Shown here: positions 13,801-28,200 of the stretch, in pieces | Position numbering within the stretch: position 1 is the first letter of the stretch | Layout of the letters: every line of letters begins with the position of its first letter | The notes under the pieces: generated by a model | Told to the model about the DNA's origin: nothing | Databases searched by the model: none | What the model saw: only the letters and a program-made list of their open reading frames with translations | Source: Acanthosepion lycidas | Lineage: Eukaryota; Mollusca; Cephalopoda; Sepiida; Sepiidae | Assembly: GCA_963932145.1 (NCBI GenBank) | Contig: OZ010616.1 | Location: 55,519,621 to 55,583,620 of the forward strand | Length of the DNA: 64,000 nucleotides | Direction: 5' to 3' | Program-made: the position numbers and the translations under genes

Positions 13801-16800
13801 TTGAATTTGAAATGCATGAAAATTGCTGGTTTGGTTACTGGCTGACATTACATAATTTAAGGGGATTTTGAGTACAAAGATAAAGAATACTTTGAAATCT
13901 CTAAAAACTTGAAATACCAAATGTTGACGTGTTAGATGGAATATAACTTTTTTTAAAAAAACATCAACTCCAAAGCAGTGGTTGTCCTCTACAAAAAGTA
14001 TAAGCTTTGAACTAACATGTGATCTGCAGTGTCACCAATAACAATAAAGAAGAAGAAATAAAACACTTGCATAAGTCATATGATCATGCCACTCAGAATT
14101 TTCCACTGAAAATTGCAGATATTTTAGGGAAGCTTGATTAATAGTAAGGTTTTATCAAAATAATAAAAATGTATTATACATTTGTTTGTGATTGTGCATT
14201 GAACCTAAAGTGAAATTATTGTTTTTTTTTTGTTTTTTTAAAGCAATTCACTCCAAGCAAGGCAGGGATGCCACTAATACACAATGGGCTACAGTGAGAA
14301 AAGACTGGGTATAGTGGGGAGGGGGTCAAGGAAAGGATAAAAAGAACGGGAATCAAAGCAACAGAAGATGTCAATTGACATTACATTTAAATTTTTGAAG
14401 ATTATAATTATCAGAGAAGCAAGTTAGTTAGGTAGTGTGAGAAAAGAAGCTGTTGGAGTAGAAGAAGCGGTTACATTTAACAGTTTTGACAGTAACAGGA
14501 TGGGACCAAAATGCCAACCTAGTAGCACGCTTGAATTAATGCAGTCGGGGCACCAGTGATAGTAGTTCATCAGAGCAGTTGCCATGAAAATATTTATAGA
14601 AAAGACAGGGAAGTCACATTATGCTGGTGAGAAAGTGACTGGAGTTGAAACCCTAAGTCAGGACTGATCACATTGCATATCTGTCTTTGGATTTTGTTGA
14701 GAGCCTCAAGATGAACAGTTGGAGCAACAGAACTTATTTGCAGATGGTGTAAGCTCATAGAAAAGCAGGTTAAAATAAATTTATTTTCTAAACTTTTTAT
14801 AATTGTGAATCAACAAATTTATTCTATTTTAAAACTTGCCGGAACAAAGAATGAAATATATTTGATCTAAATAAATCAAGTTTCAAGTTTGTTCTTTTAC
14901 ACATTTAACACAGCTACTTTTTTTTATTTTTTTATTTTTTTTTTTTTATTAGGTGATTCTACCAATACATCAAGTGAGCAAGTTCAATCTTCAACCAATC
15001 AGGCATCAACACCTTCTGCTTCATTGACAGGAGCTGCTCCTAATAATATGCCATTTCTACCTTTCACACCTTTAACACCTTATGGTATGTTATACAACAA
15101 ATTTTAAAACTTTTGAACATAAAAACTATTACAATCTATAAGACTTTTTAGATTTTTTTTATAATATCATCATAAAATAAAATCTTATATCTTTTTTTCA
15201 TTATACCAAAGAATACTTTTTACTTTCTGGAAATCCCTTTGCAAAAATGCAGAAAACAATGAGAACTTTTCTGACTTTGTCTCTTGTGTGAGCCATTCTA
15301 GCTGATTCTTTTCACACAGAGACAATTGTCCATACCCTAAAAAGACAGAAAAAAAAGTTGTTTATTTTAGAATCTTCTCTTTCAATTCTAGTCATCTCTA
15401 AATATTCATGAATTTGTTTGAATTCTTTTTGTGCCCATCTTTCTCTTTGAAGTAATGTTAAACAGAAAAATTTCACTCCCACACACAAAGTATACTACCT
15501 ATTCCAGATTTTATAAAATTTACTTGTGTAAAGGAAAATTCAAATATTTCAGAATCTTACGTCAAAATTCAAAAGAATGTCACTATAATATTTGACAATC
15601 AGTAAGTTTTTAGTTAAACTTATTTAAAAATTGCTAGCTTTTAAAATTAAGAAATTCATTTTCTGAATACCTGCGAAAAATATGATGTAGCATGAATTAT
15701 CCATAATTATATCAAAATCATTAAGAACTTTGAAATAGTAGGTAGCATAAATTCTGTTACACACACACACACACACACAACTTTAAAAAATATTCAATTG
15801 CTTGAGTGAAAATGTCTATGAATAGAATCAAATTGAAAATAAATAAAATATATTGATTTTATTCAAATTTAATTTACTTATTGCAGACATTGAACAAATA
15901 GCTTGCATTTCAGATTTAATGTTTTCATTTTTAGTTTCAACCTTAAATTCTGAATAATTAAGGAAAATCCCTACAGAAAAGTATTTAAAAAAAAATTCAA
16001 TTTTCTACTAGTTTTACAAAAGACATTCTAAAGAACATTTTTCATTCTCCTATCTCCTTTTATTGAAAATTATTCAAAATATCTGTATTTCTCATGTTTA
16101 TAAACATCACACCTGTATCAAGTGCAGAGAATTTTTAAACACTTCCAGTATAGCACATTTGTTTTAAGATATTAATTTGATGACAAAACAGCAATTATTA
16201 AAAAAAAAATAAGGCAAGTACATTTTTATTATAATTATTATAATTTACTCTTTTTACTCTATCATGTATAAACACTGAGTAATTTCATAAAAATTGATTA
16301 TCTTATTAATTTGCACCAAATGTTTTTATTTCTATATCTGATGAAATTATTTAAATTTCCTCTGATGTTTTTCTTGACAAATATCAGGTTAATGATACAA
16401 AATTCTTATTTTAAGAATGTACACATAAAAAATATGAAATACCAATTTTTTAATCAATGATAGATTATTATTTTCAGTAAACAGTATACAATTTTTCTTC
16501 TCCCTTAGAATAAAGAAAAAGAAAATTCTATCAATATAGTTTGTAAATATAATAATATAATACAGTACCTTTCATTATTTAAAAAAAATTAACTTTATAC
16601 AAATTTCTTTTTTAATACATAACCCTGGGTAATAAACAATTTTTGATATTTTTTTTTTCCTTTAACATAATGTTATTTGATTACAATTCTGGTTTTATGT
16701 TACTTTACATACCCAAGTTTTATAATGGCTTTATTTTTTATTTAATTCTTTAGGTCTTCATAGTCCCTATGTTTTGCCTGGACTTTCTGTTGAAGAATTG

Positions 16801-18431
16801 GCTAGTTTAGAAGGTCAAGAACGAAGTAACATTGAGGCACGGATACAGTGGCTTCGTGATATTCAAACTCTCTTGGATGGAGCTATGGTACTTATGCATC
16901 AGTACAACCAAGTTGCTGCTAATTCAGGGTCAGTGTATACTCATTTTAATATCTACAAAACTTATTAAAATAACAAATGACAGTGCTACTATGTCTTTTA
17001 GCAACAGCATAAAATATTTCCTACTTATTATTTTGATATATTTTGTAGATGGGATTATGATCAATTCATACAAGTGATTCTTTAATTTTAGAAAGTTGTT
17101 TCAGTAAAATTCAAATTAAATCTCAATCACATAAACATTAAAGATTATGTACATTTATTGACATATTAAAATAGCAATTTTAAGAATTATTTTAAATTTT
17201 GTATGAAGCATATATTTTCTACTCTTTTGAGAATTTATTATTTATTTTGGCAAAATAATTTTTTAACTATTAAGGTATGTCCAAAAAGAAACCAATTATT
17301 TGAAAAAAAACTAAGTTATTCCTCAAAAACCATATAATGGAACTTGTCTCATTCAAAATAACCCTCAACCCTTACTGTTGACCCAATTCCTAGCATTTTT
17401 TTCAGTTCTGGCTTACATCATTTTGAAGGATAGTTTGCAAGTCTCATGACAAATTTTCGTGTATCCTCTGAAATAAGAGACCTTTTAGAGTGAAAACAAA
17501 TTTTGCAGGGACCAAATCCAGACATTAGAGAAGCTAAAGAACAGTTGTCTCATTTTTGGTTTTAAAAAAAAAAAAAAAAAAATAATGAGTAACATGTGAG
17601 TAGGTTCATTGTCATGTTGCTAGTGTTTTATTTGCAATACTTCATGTCTCTTCCTTTACACTGAATAGAAAGTAATTTCACTAATTTTTAATCCGTTGGG
17701 GGTTCTAGACACTTTATACTTTATAGGTTAATAAATGAAATTCTAATTCTGCTAAAATTAAATTAAAACTGGCATTACTTTTTGACCATTTACCATATAT
17801 TATATGTTAAGATATAGCCATTTTAAATTTCAAGATCATAAAATGTATTTAGTTAATTTTGATGTCTGATGGTATCATTTCATTGAAAAGGAAAAGTGGA
17901 TGGGGGATAATCACTGAAAATGAATATTGGTATGAAGATCACTGCTAAATCTAAAAAATGGAAAATGGGGAGTAATCCCTGAAAAATTATAAAAAAATGT
18001 TTTCTAGCATTGAAACCTGAACTGTTGTGATTTCAAAAAAAGATGGACATAAAATATCTCACCTTTAATGCTACCAGGCTCTACTCAGAATGCACAATTC
18101 ATACAGTTCTTCAACCAAATTACAATACTGACAGATCATTTGTTTACATTCACACCTTTCTTTCTGCCCTCTTTCTTTGCTGATGTCCCTGCTTCATGTG
18201 TTGTACAATAGTGTTAATCATTGACAATCATAGTCTTTATTTTTAATTTAACCCTAAAAAGTTATACATAAACTTTCAAACAGTAATTTTTTTCTTTACC
18301 CAAATCACTCCCAATTCTTACAGATCACTTTCACATAATGTAGTCATGTGACCAGCAGGCTGGACACACCTCACTTTTATGGTCTTTGAGATTTCATTAA
18401 ACACCACAAGGTGTAGTTAGTCCACTCAAAA

Positions 18432-18462
<31 letters not shown>

Positions 18463-21400
18463 CTGAAGGGAAATACTGTCATAATTTCTTTATTGCTGAG
18501 GAGAGCTGGCACAGATTAATTGATAAGTCTGTGTGTTCTCAATATACACTACAGGCAAAAAGTTTTGGGAACACCCTGCATTTATTTAAAAACACCATAA
18601 AATGATATTTTTGTATATACAAGTAAATGATAAAATTTCAGTAACTACAGTGTATTTGCTTTTATCAAAATTGGAACATATTGATAGTAAGAGTAATCTG
18701 GATAGAGACTGAAAAATAAAAGCAAATAATACACTGTAAGTACTGAATTTAAAAAAAAAAATTTTTGTTGTTTGTTTATTTTTTATTTTATTTTTTTTTT
18801 TTTAAAGAAATACTTTTTGTCTATAGTTGGGCATCATGCAAAACTTATTGACCTCTTTCTCATCTCCTGTCCTAACCAATGCTTTACTCGCATGTTACTT
18901 CTGTTGGGCACTTCAGACCACTAATTAGTCTATGTGAAGATTGATACCAACCCAAAGTTACCTTCCAATATCCCATTTCATAAGACACTCTTTTGGTACA
19001 TCAAATCCGGTTGGAATAGCTTAAGATCTCACATTACCAAAGATCCTCTTTCCGTGTTCTTAAAAAAAATAGATTCTCTTTGGCATGGATAGTTTTATCA
19101 CCTACCAAAAGTATCAATTGATGTTATTTCTCCACTTTTTGTTGCACATGATATGTAGCAAGGGACACCGTCATTCTGAAAAATTTCTCCATCTTTGTAG
19201 CCTGGCACAAGATTAGAACATAGTAAACTAGTATAGTTTACAATATTTAGATTTCCATCTACTTACCAGCCTCCTATGTTAGATATTCTTTGAACACTAT
19301 TCCAATGTTTTTGATTAATGATGTTTTTCTTTGTTGCTGCATTACACCAATTCAAGTTGGGTTTTTTTTTTTTTTTTTTTTTTCATTCATAATACTCTAC
19401 GTACTGGATCAACTGAAACCTCACTGTTAAGAATGCATTCACCCCACACTTGTCTAGCTGTTAATTTTGGATTATTTACCAAGACTCACAATTTTTTTTT
19501 AATCTCTCTTGGTAACCTTTGTGGTCTTCTGGTTTTCTTTGCACTTAAAACTATTTAAATCTTGTTACCTACAAAAATGCAACAACTTATTTTCCAATTG
19601 TCAAGGCCCTAAAGACACTACTGATAAAAGCATACTGTTAAACAATTATTTCATAAGAAAATAAAGGTGTATAGTCAATTTATGTAGTTGCCCCAAAGCT
19701 TTTGCATGCCAATGTACAGATAAATGTATTGTTTAAAATTTGCAATAATTATGAGAGAAGTGTTTGCAATATTGGAAATAGTGAGAACAATTGTAGATAT
19801 AGGCTGTGTTCTGAAAAAGGTAACAACTAAGCTAAACCTGCCAGCACCAAGGCATATCAATTACCAGCTAGAAATAAGTCCTTTTCTTTTTCCATCCTTT
19901 AATTCATGCATATTCACCTGCAGTGGAGGCTATTGTTTCTAATTTAAGATCAAAACTGAATGTTTATATTTATTTTTTTATTTTTTTTTAATAACATCAA
20001 ATGATCTTTTTGATACTCAACTTATTAAATCCATCTGTTAATCCTTTAAAGTAACATAATAATTGGTACTCTCTCAATTTATGCATATTCAGTTCATAGA
20101 AATTGTAGAAGTTGCAATATCTACAAATGATTGTATTAATCTTTCTACATTTGGTTTACACACATTTTGGTTGATAATTTAACATAAATATTTTATACTA
20201 GGCATAAATAGTTCACTTTTTACACTAAAACCAAATTCTATTATACAGAGTATATCAAAAATACTTTTACAAATTTTGTGGTTGGGTTCCTCACCTGAAA
20301 ACGAGGACAAAAGTCCATATAAACATATATCCACAAAACCTTCATTTTTGAGTTAAGTTTAAAGAAAGTTAACAGTAGATGGTGCTATGTTGCTGTGTAG
20401 ATTAGGTTGCATTAGTCATTTCTGTTAATTTGTGACTAGTCTGTCTTTAACATTTAACATGTGTAGTTGTGAGTTAACAGAGAAGTGTTTTGTTTAACAA
20501 TGGCAGGATATTCATATTGGGAACAGGCAGATATGATTTTTACATACAGTTGCATGAATGGTCATGGAAGTAAGGCTGCATGGCTGTATCAGATTGTGTT
20601 TCCAGACTGAAGGCAGCCAAGTCACCCCCACCTTTGCTGCTGTTTAGCATGACACTGCAGTGACAAGATTTGTGTCACCACAAACTATGGTTCAAGGAAG
20701 ACTGAGATCAACTTGTACACCTAACCACAAAGAATACATTCTACCAGCTGTTGGAGTCAACCCAGGTATTAGGACACATCAAGTGGGCCTTACATGTCAT
20801 ACATCTCATAATACTATATAGAGGGTACTTCAAGAGCAGCTCCTGTATCCATATCATTTGCCATGCATGCAGGGTCTTTGACCTTCTGATCAATCACTTT
20901 TGGACATCTACTTATATGGACATTTTATCTTGTTTGTATCAGGAACCCACCCACAAAGTTTGTAAAAGTATATTGAAATACTTCCTCTAGGTGCTTCCAC
21001 TGTTTCATTTTTATTTCAATGCCATCCAAACATGCAACTCTAAAATTTAGTCCATCCAGCATAGTGACTGAAATTTGTTGAAAAATTGGAGTCAACTTTT
21101 CTTCTGAAAGATAACTCGTTATACTAGTATAATTGCTTATGTGTATTAATAGTTAATGTTTGCTGTTTTTTGTTTTTTTGTTTTTTGTTTTTTTGTTTTT
21201 TGTTTTGTTTAATTCTCTTTTCCATTTAAAGTATAAATCAAGTTTTGAAAAAAAGAAAAAACTTGCCTCCATCTAATTTGGTAAATACCTTGTCTGGTGT
21301 TGAAAGGTGGAACTTTGTTTAATCCTATTGAAAAATAAGCACAAATTTGTAATTTATTTCGGCATTTTTTTCTTCCTCTCCACTATCCCTTCCAGTGCAG

Positions 21401-21588
21401 CTCCCCACCCCTGACTTAAGAAAAAATTACTGGTGAACTAAATATTAGGTTGGTGCAAAAATAATGACGGTTTTTGACATATTTTTTAACGTCAAAAAAA
21501 GGCATTATTTTTGCACCAACCTAATATCATTATTTTCCTGTCAGTTTACTTCTTCATTCAGATAAAATAGCAGAAGAAGGTGATCCTG

Positions 21589-21622
<34 letters not shown>

Positions 21623-22175
21623 GTTGAAATATTGGTTTTACCTTTGCTTTGTGACATTTACTTTGTTCTTTTGAACACAATATTTTTCACATAAACTGGC
21701 TCTTAATGGACGGGAGGAATTTTGACTTAATAGAATTGATTTTTCCCATAACACAAATGTAGGTGACCAGTCCCCACCCACTAACAAATTTAATGAGTTT
21801 ACCTTTACAATATAAACTTTTGTCTTTTTTTTTTTTCCTCTAAAAGAAACATCACAATTTTTCCTTTTATCAACACACACACACACACATTATTATAATA
21901 TATTACACATATAGTGCTGGTGTTAATAAAATTGTGCTTAATGTAATAAAACAGAGCTATTTAGTATATATAAATAAATATACATATCCCTCATCAATAG
22001 TACAACTCAGATTTTCAGGCACAACACAATCTTCAGGTGCTGAGTATAGACTAACTTTTACGTAATTTAAATTTTAAAAATATCTTGTTACTGCATGTTA
22101 TACGGGAATTGCAGTTTTTAAAAAAAAATTATATTTGCCATTTAAAATAAATGGGATTTTTATATACAATATATA

Positions 22176-22221
<46 letters not shown>

Positions 22222-25200
22222 GTATGTATGTATGTATGTATAAAAAAAATAAAACTTGTGATATTAACTTTTTAAATCAAGCATAAAAGGAGGTTATTGC
22301 TTTTTTCAACAAAAAAAAATTCAAACAATAATTTACATTAAAAATTAATCTAGACCAAACTGTGTGTGTGTAAAAAGATCCACAGGTAAGTAATTCCAAG
22401 TAGTTAATGCTTAGAGGAAAAAATTAGAATCATTAAATTTAAGAATGAGATATTCTACTAAAGAAAAAGAATTGCTAAAGTGTTGCTTTAGGAAAAAAAT
22501 TTCAACTGATATAATTATCATTTCAATCTCACACCCCTCACTTTCAGTTATTTTTTTATTTTTTCTATATGTGGATTTTTTTTTTTTCAAAATATGAAAC
22601 TTCATTCTATATTTAGATGTTTCTTCCTATTTAAAATTTTTTCTACATGTAGAATGTTCTTCCATATCTAATTGTTTTTCCTCTGTTAAATCTCTTCTTA
22701 TTTGTCTTTTTATAAATGTTACTTTGTTAGGTTTTTAATTCCTTTATAGTCTTCTACCTTCCCTTTTGTTTTTTTTTATAGAGACTGATTCCACCATTAC
22801 CATCTTAGTCTCTTTGCCTCCTTATCTCAATAACTCCCTTCTCCCTTTATATATTATTTATTTCTTACTCTCTCTTATTTTCTTCTTTTTTTTCTTTTTT
22901 TTTTTTTTTTTTTCCCTTCTTTCCTTTACTTTTCATTTTCTTTGACAAAAAAACGTGGGAATTCATTTATTTTAACAAATTTATTTGCATTGACAAATCC
23001 AAGGAAATTTCTTTTTTCCTCATATCTGTATGTCGTAATTTGTTTTGGTTTAATTTGTGTGTGTGTGTGTATTGTGCATTTAGGTAGCAATCCTTCATTT
23101 ATACATGTTTCATTAAAGACAACAGAAAAGGTACCACAATTAAGCTTTTATTTAATTTTTCTTGTGTTCAAACAAGCATTTTCTTTTCTGGAGCAACATT
23201 GTGTAGAAATTATCCAAATGTTCTGTAATGCCAAATGCTTTCAGTTATACTTTTAGTCATTATCAAGGATGATTTTATTTTTACTGGATGTATGGGTTGT
23301 GTGTATATTTCTATGATTATAGGAAGGTTTTATTTTCCAAATACATTTAGCACATTGTGGCCGTTTTTGTAGTTTTGAGTTTTGCCTTTTTTTCTTTTCT
23401 ATTATTAAGGCTTCCACTATTTTTAATCTTCTTTTTACATGCAGATAAGTTTATTATGTTTCTATTTTCTACTAGTATGTTTGTATGAAGTATGGTAAGT
23501 TTGTGTGTGTGTGTGTGTGTGTCTAAATGGAGCTGTCGGATAGGTGCAACATAGTGTTTGGATAGGTATGTAGTAGTGTGACCAATGTAATTATTTATGA
23601 ATTTGGTTTGTTCAGGAACACAATTCCTTAAGGAGCATTTGAACTCATTTGTTGTAATTTTGATTTTGCTGGTGTGTTGTTATTTTTAAGGTTAGCTGTT
23701 TTAAATTTTTTGTAGTAGATAATTTTTTTTGTTTTGTTCGAATCAATTGGGGTAGTGTATTCTTTTATGATATTTCTAAGTGAAGATTCATCATTGTTTG
23801 TAATTGACATACATTTGACTTTTGTAAAAAAATTTTTTCTTTTTTACTGTGTGTTCACTATCTTTATTTACTTTAGAAAGAAATAGTCTAATTTGGTGGT
23901 CTATAAGGTGGTTAGGGAAGTCACTCTCAACTAGTGTATGTTTTGCATTGTTAAATTCTTTAAGGATGAATTCTGGTGTGCTCTTTTTTAGGAAGATTTT
24001 TTTTTTTTTTTTATCATTACTATTTTGTATTTGAGTGGGCATTCACTCTTAAAGTTAAGGGTGGCAAATGTTTCTGCTAGTGGGGTTTTTTATACAATGA
24101 GGTGGTGAAAATGTTACTATATTCTACAAGAACATCTAAGAATGAGAGTTCATTTTTTTTGACTAAGTTCGTAGGTAAAGTTAAGAACAGTTTTGTTCAA
24201 ATGTGGTCTTGAGAATATCTATTTCTTTTGTGCTATTCACAAAAATAAAGATATCATCTACGTAGTGGACATACATTTTAGGTTTACAGACCTGTTTAAA
24301 TATCATGTTTTCTACATGGTACATGTAATAATTGGAGAAGCATGGGCCAATCAGATTTCTCATATTAACACTATTAGTTTAGGTGTAAATGTTGCCATTA
24401 TGGTCATAGAATGGAACTTTGGCTGTGCACGCACATAGTAATTTTTTGAGGATGGCAGTGGGATAGAATTATTACTGTGCACAGAATTGAGGATAATGTC
24501 AACGTTTTAATGACAAGGAAGTTTGTGAATAAATTTTCAACACCAAGTGACGCTATGATACCTTGAATTGGTGTTGTACTTTTAAAAATTTTGAGGAATT
24601 CATGGGTGGATGTGATACTGTAATTGGTGGGTAGGTATAGGGAAATCATGCCATTGAGAAATTTTGATAACTCATATTACGTAGGAGTTGTGATCTGGGA
24701 AATGATTGGTTGTAGCTGGTATCCGGGTTTATGTATTTTTATATTTCCATATAAGTATCCAGGTTGGTAGTCTTCACTGATTTTTTGGATTTTCAGGGAA
24801 CCAACTTCAGTGTTATTTGATGTTATGAGTTTGTTGACAGACCCTTTTTAAGGTTGAGTTTGGGTTTCTGTCGAGTTTGGTGAATTTAGTTCAGTCATCA
24901 ATGATGTTTTGTAATTTTTTATGGTAATCAGCTTTATCCAAAATTACATATGTATTAACTTTGTCAGCTCATCTGATGACAATATTAGGATTGTTTTTTA
25001 GTTCTTTTGCAGTGATTTTTAGTTTAGTTGTTAGTTGTTGTGAGTGGAGCAGTTTTTCAAACCTTTGGCCTTGAGGAGGTCTCTCCAGTCTGCGTGAACT
25101 GCTATGTCTCCACATGCCTCAAGTTGGGATAGTGATTGGTGTAGAATTTCAATTTCAGTCTTTGTAAAAAAAGTCAAATTTAGGTTGGAGATGGCAATTT

Positions 25201-28200
25201 GACTCTAAGGAATTCTTTTCGGTCATCTGTTAATTTGTGATTAGATAGGTTTATATATTTGTTGTCACTGTTGGGTAGTAGAATGTTTCCTTGGTATAAT
25301 TTACATAGCTTTTTTGTGATTATTTGTCTATGTGTAAGTTGGTGTTCGTTAATGCCAAGGTTGATGTGTTGCAGGGGCTTCCTTATATTTGGGTTCAGTC
25401 AAGGTGTCTTTTAATGTCTCATTATGTTTGAGGATTTCACTATTCAAATGTTGGATGTCATTTTTTTTTTTTTTTATTTATTTGTTGTAAAATAAGGTTT
25501 TTTTTATCTGAATGTTGTTGTGTTACTTTGCTTGTTGGCTTCTGGGTTGTTTAATTTGATAATTGTGTATTTAGAAAACAATTCTTCATTTATACATGTT
25601 TCATTAAAGACGACAGACAAGGTAGTGTGATTAAGCTTTTTATTTAATTCTTCTTGTGTTCTTTTTCATTTTCTACACAATGTTACTCCAGGAAAAGAAA
25701 ACACATGTTTGAACACATGAAAAATTAAATAAAAAGCTGAATCACACTATCCCTGTCATCTGTTGTCTTTAATGAAACGTGTATAAGTGTGTGTGTGTGC
25801 TCCATAAATTCTTGAATTTTAGATGCATTTATTAGTATTTTTTTCATGTGTTTTCTGATATTGTAATATTTGAACCCACGTCTAGCTGTTTTATATTTTC
25901 CTTCTTTACATGAATGAATGTTCAGTTCACAGATAAATTCTCTTAAGTTGCTAATTTCATTTTTACCACTCCTCTCTTTTTTATTTTTTTATTTTTTTTT
26001 TTTTTTTGCCTTAACTTCATCAATATCCTGTTTTGCCACAACTAAAAACCTTTTCAATCTTTAAAAGAGCAATATTTCTTATAATGTAAATCATATACTT
26101 AACAAGGATTAGGCATTGTCATTGTCATTTTCATTTTTTTTTTTTTCTCTCTTGTAAGATTTGTTTTTATGTACAACTTGTATATTTAATGATGCTTTAA
26201 ATTTAATAATCTGACATTCTTCTGCCATTCACTATAAGTTTATGGCTTGGTCCTTTTCAAGATTTGATAAAAATTATCCATATTTGTGTGTGTCTGGGTG
26301 ATCATCTACAAAGATAAGACACTTAGATTAGTCCTCTGTTAACACACTCAACTTTAGCTTTTCACATTCTTGTTTTTGGTGCCTGTGGTGATTACAAAAT
26401 CATCATTTACAATTTTTAGTTATTTTTCAAAAACTTCCACGTTATATGTAAGAGGTTTTTTTCTCCAAAAACTTTTGTAAGAATAGATATAGTTCTTTCT
26501 ATTTTAAACTTTCAGGTTTAATTATGCTTCAAATATTATTCCCACATCAGGGTCATAGTTGATTTCTGCAATAGAATTTGCCACACTGTTTCGGATAAGA
26601 GAAATTGTAGTTAGTTCAGCCATTTTATCCAATTTTTACTATACTATTGTTTGCTGTTAAACTTACTCCATTTCTAAGAAAATTGCTCATTGCCACTGTT
26701 ATATCATTTTGTATTTCGTAATAGAATTATTTAAAACAGTTAGGTATGTTTTAGAAGCCTTTGTTTACATATTTCCACTTCACAACCCATGATCACTGCA
26801 ATTTATCGATCATTGCCTATAGACAAATCCATTTCATTATGCAACAATATTATGACAATAAAATAAAGCAATAATTTTGAACCATTATAAAAAGGGTTGT
26901 ATTCAGGCTTAAAACTTTGAATAGGCCTAATCCAACTTCAACTATGATATATGTATGTAATTATTATTTTTATTTATTTTATATAGAATTCAAGGTATTT
27001 CTGTTATGCTGAGAAATACTGAACTAAGAGATATTTCACAATTGCCTGCAGACATTTCACCAAGTAACTCACCAAGCAAACCTGCCACACAACATCCACA
27101 GCAATCAGCTGAACCCACTTCAAAAGTGTCTGCTAATGTTTCTGAAGATTTAGGTAAGTTTTTTTTCTCACATATACAATGAATATCAAGATGTAATTCC
27201 CTGTTCTTCATAACTAATAACTAATGCAAAAGGTTTGTTCATTTTATTAAATAAAAATAAAACAGTTCTTCCCACTTCAAGATTAACCTTTTTAATATAT
27301 TTATATTTTGTTTTGCTGTCTTATGACAGGTAATGTCAGATAATTTTATAATTCCTTCCTCTCAGAAATTTTAACTTTTGGCAATGCCTTTTGCTTTGCT
27401 GTCTTCCAAAAAAACTGGAATTTCAGAAAATAGAATAAATTCATAATTTGATGATACAATATATAATGAATATGGTAAATGAGTCATAAATTCCAGACAA
27501 ACTAACAATTGTTGCCTGGGCACCAAAAGAATATATAGTCCAGTCTTTGAATATTACACATTTTATCTTAACAAATTTAGTCTTAATGCTGTTTTGCTAA
27601 TTGCTTCTTTCAACAAATGTAATTATGAGTGGTATTGGAATCATTGCTTTTCTTCTCTGGAAGGAGAGCTCATAATTAAGGACTCACTTTTAATGGCTTA
27701 TTATACACAGCATCATCATTTTGAGATGAAAACCAGATTTTGCTATGGTTAGCTGCTGGCTGATTTCATTTGCTTGCTCCATAATTTATTTTGTTCTGTA
27801 TTGCAAAGGATCTATTTTTCATGACCCATCATATGTTTTCCACAATTAAACTTTTTCATTACATTTAAATAGGTTTTTTTTTTGTTTCATTGAACTTTAC
27901 CAGATTTTATACATTAAAGCAGCTAACATATCCAACATGATGCAAATAATTTTCTGTATTTCATTTATATATAATTAGCATATTGGCGCACTTAAATTTT
28001 ATAACATTGATGATTTAAAAATTTCAGTGTCTTCAAGTGTATCTTTATAACATTGCTAAGAAAAATGCTAGTAGGAAATCTCACACAAGACATATGTGAT
28101 CAGTCATAGTACATTTTTCTTGAACTGCTCAATTTTTTTCTTTAATTTTAATTTGAATTGTAATGAATTTTTAAATATTGCTTATTTTTTTTTAATGTTA

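Larger units (their letters stand above)
16929..26986 (+). other. Intron, 10058 bp, main transposon trap of the gene
   Basis: GT-AG intron containing a SETMAR-like mariner relic (17275-17640), a LINE copy split by a Tc1-type MITE (18385-19070), a Tc1 relic (19076-19720), a deleted DNA transposon (20248-20985), a second MADE1-like MITE (21445-21524), a compound microsatellite (22181-22241) and a Penelope-like element (23076-25785). 19725-20240, 22245-23070 and 25790-26986 hold nothing I can name. Confidence 0.85.

Noticed and set aside
22942..23256. 104-codon + strand frame
   Set aside because: It crosses T-rich DNA and a terminal repeat of the Penelope-like element and has no recognisable protein pattern.
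25800..26640. Possible minus-strand coding remnant (MAELTTISLIRNSVANSIAE near 26620)
   Set aside because: Short readable stretches exist in broken frames, but I cannot match them to a family. They may be chance or an unrecognised relic.
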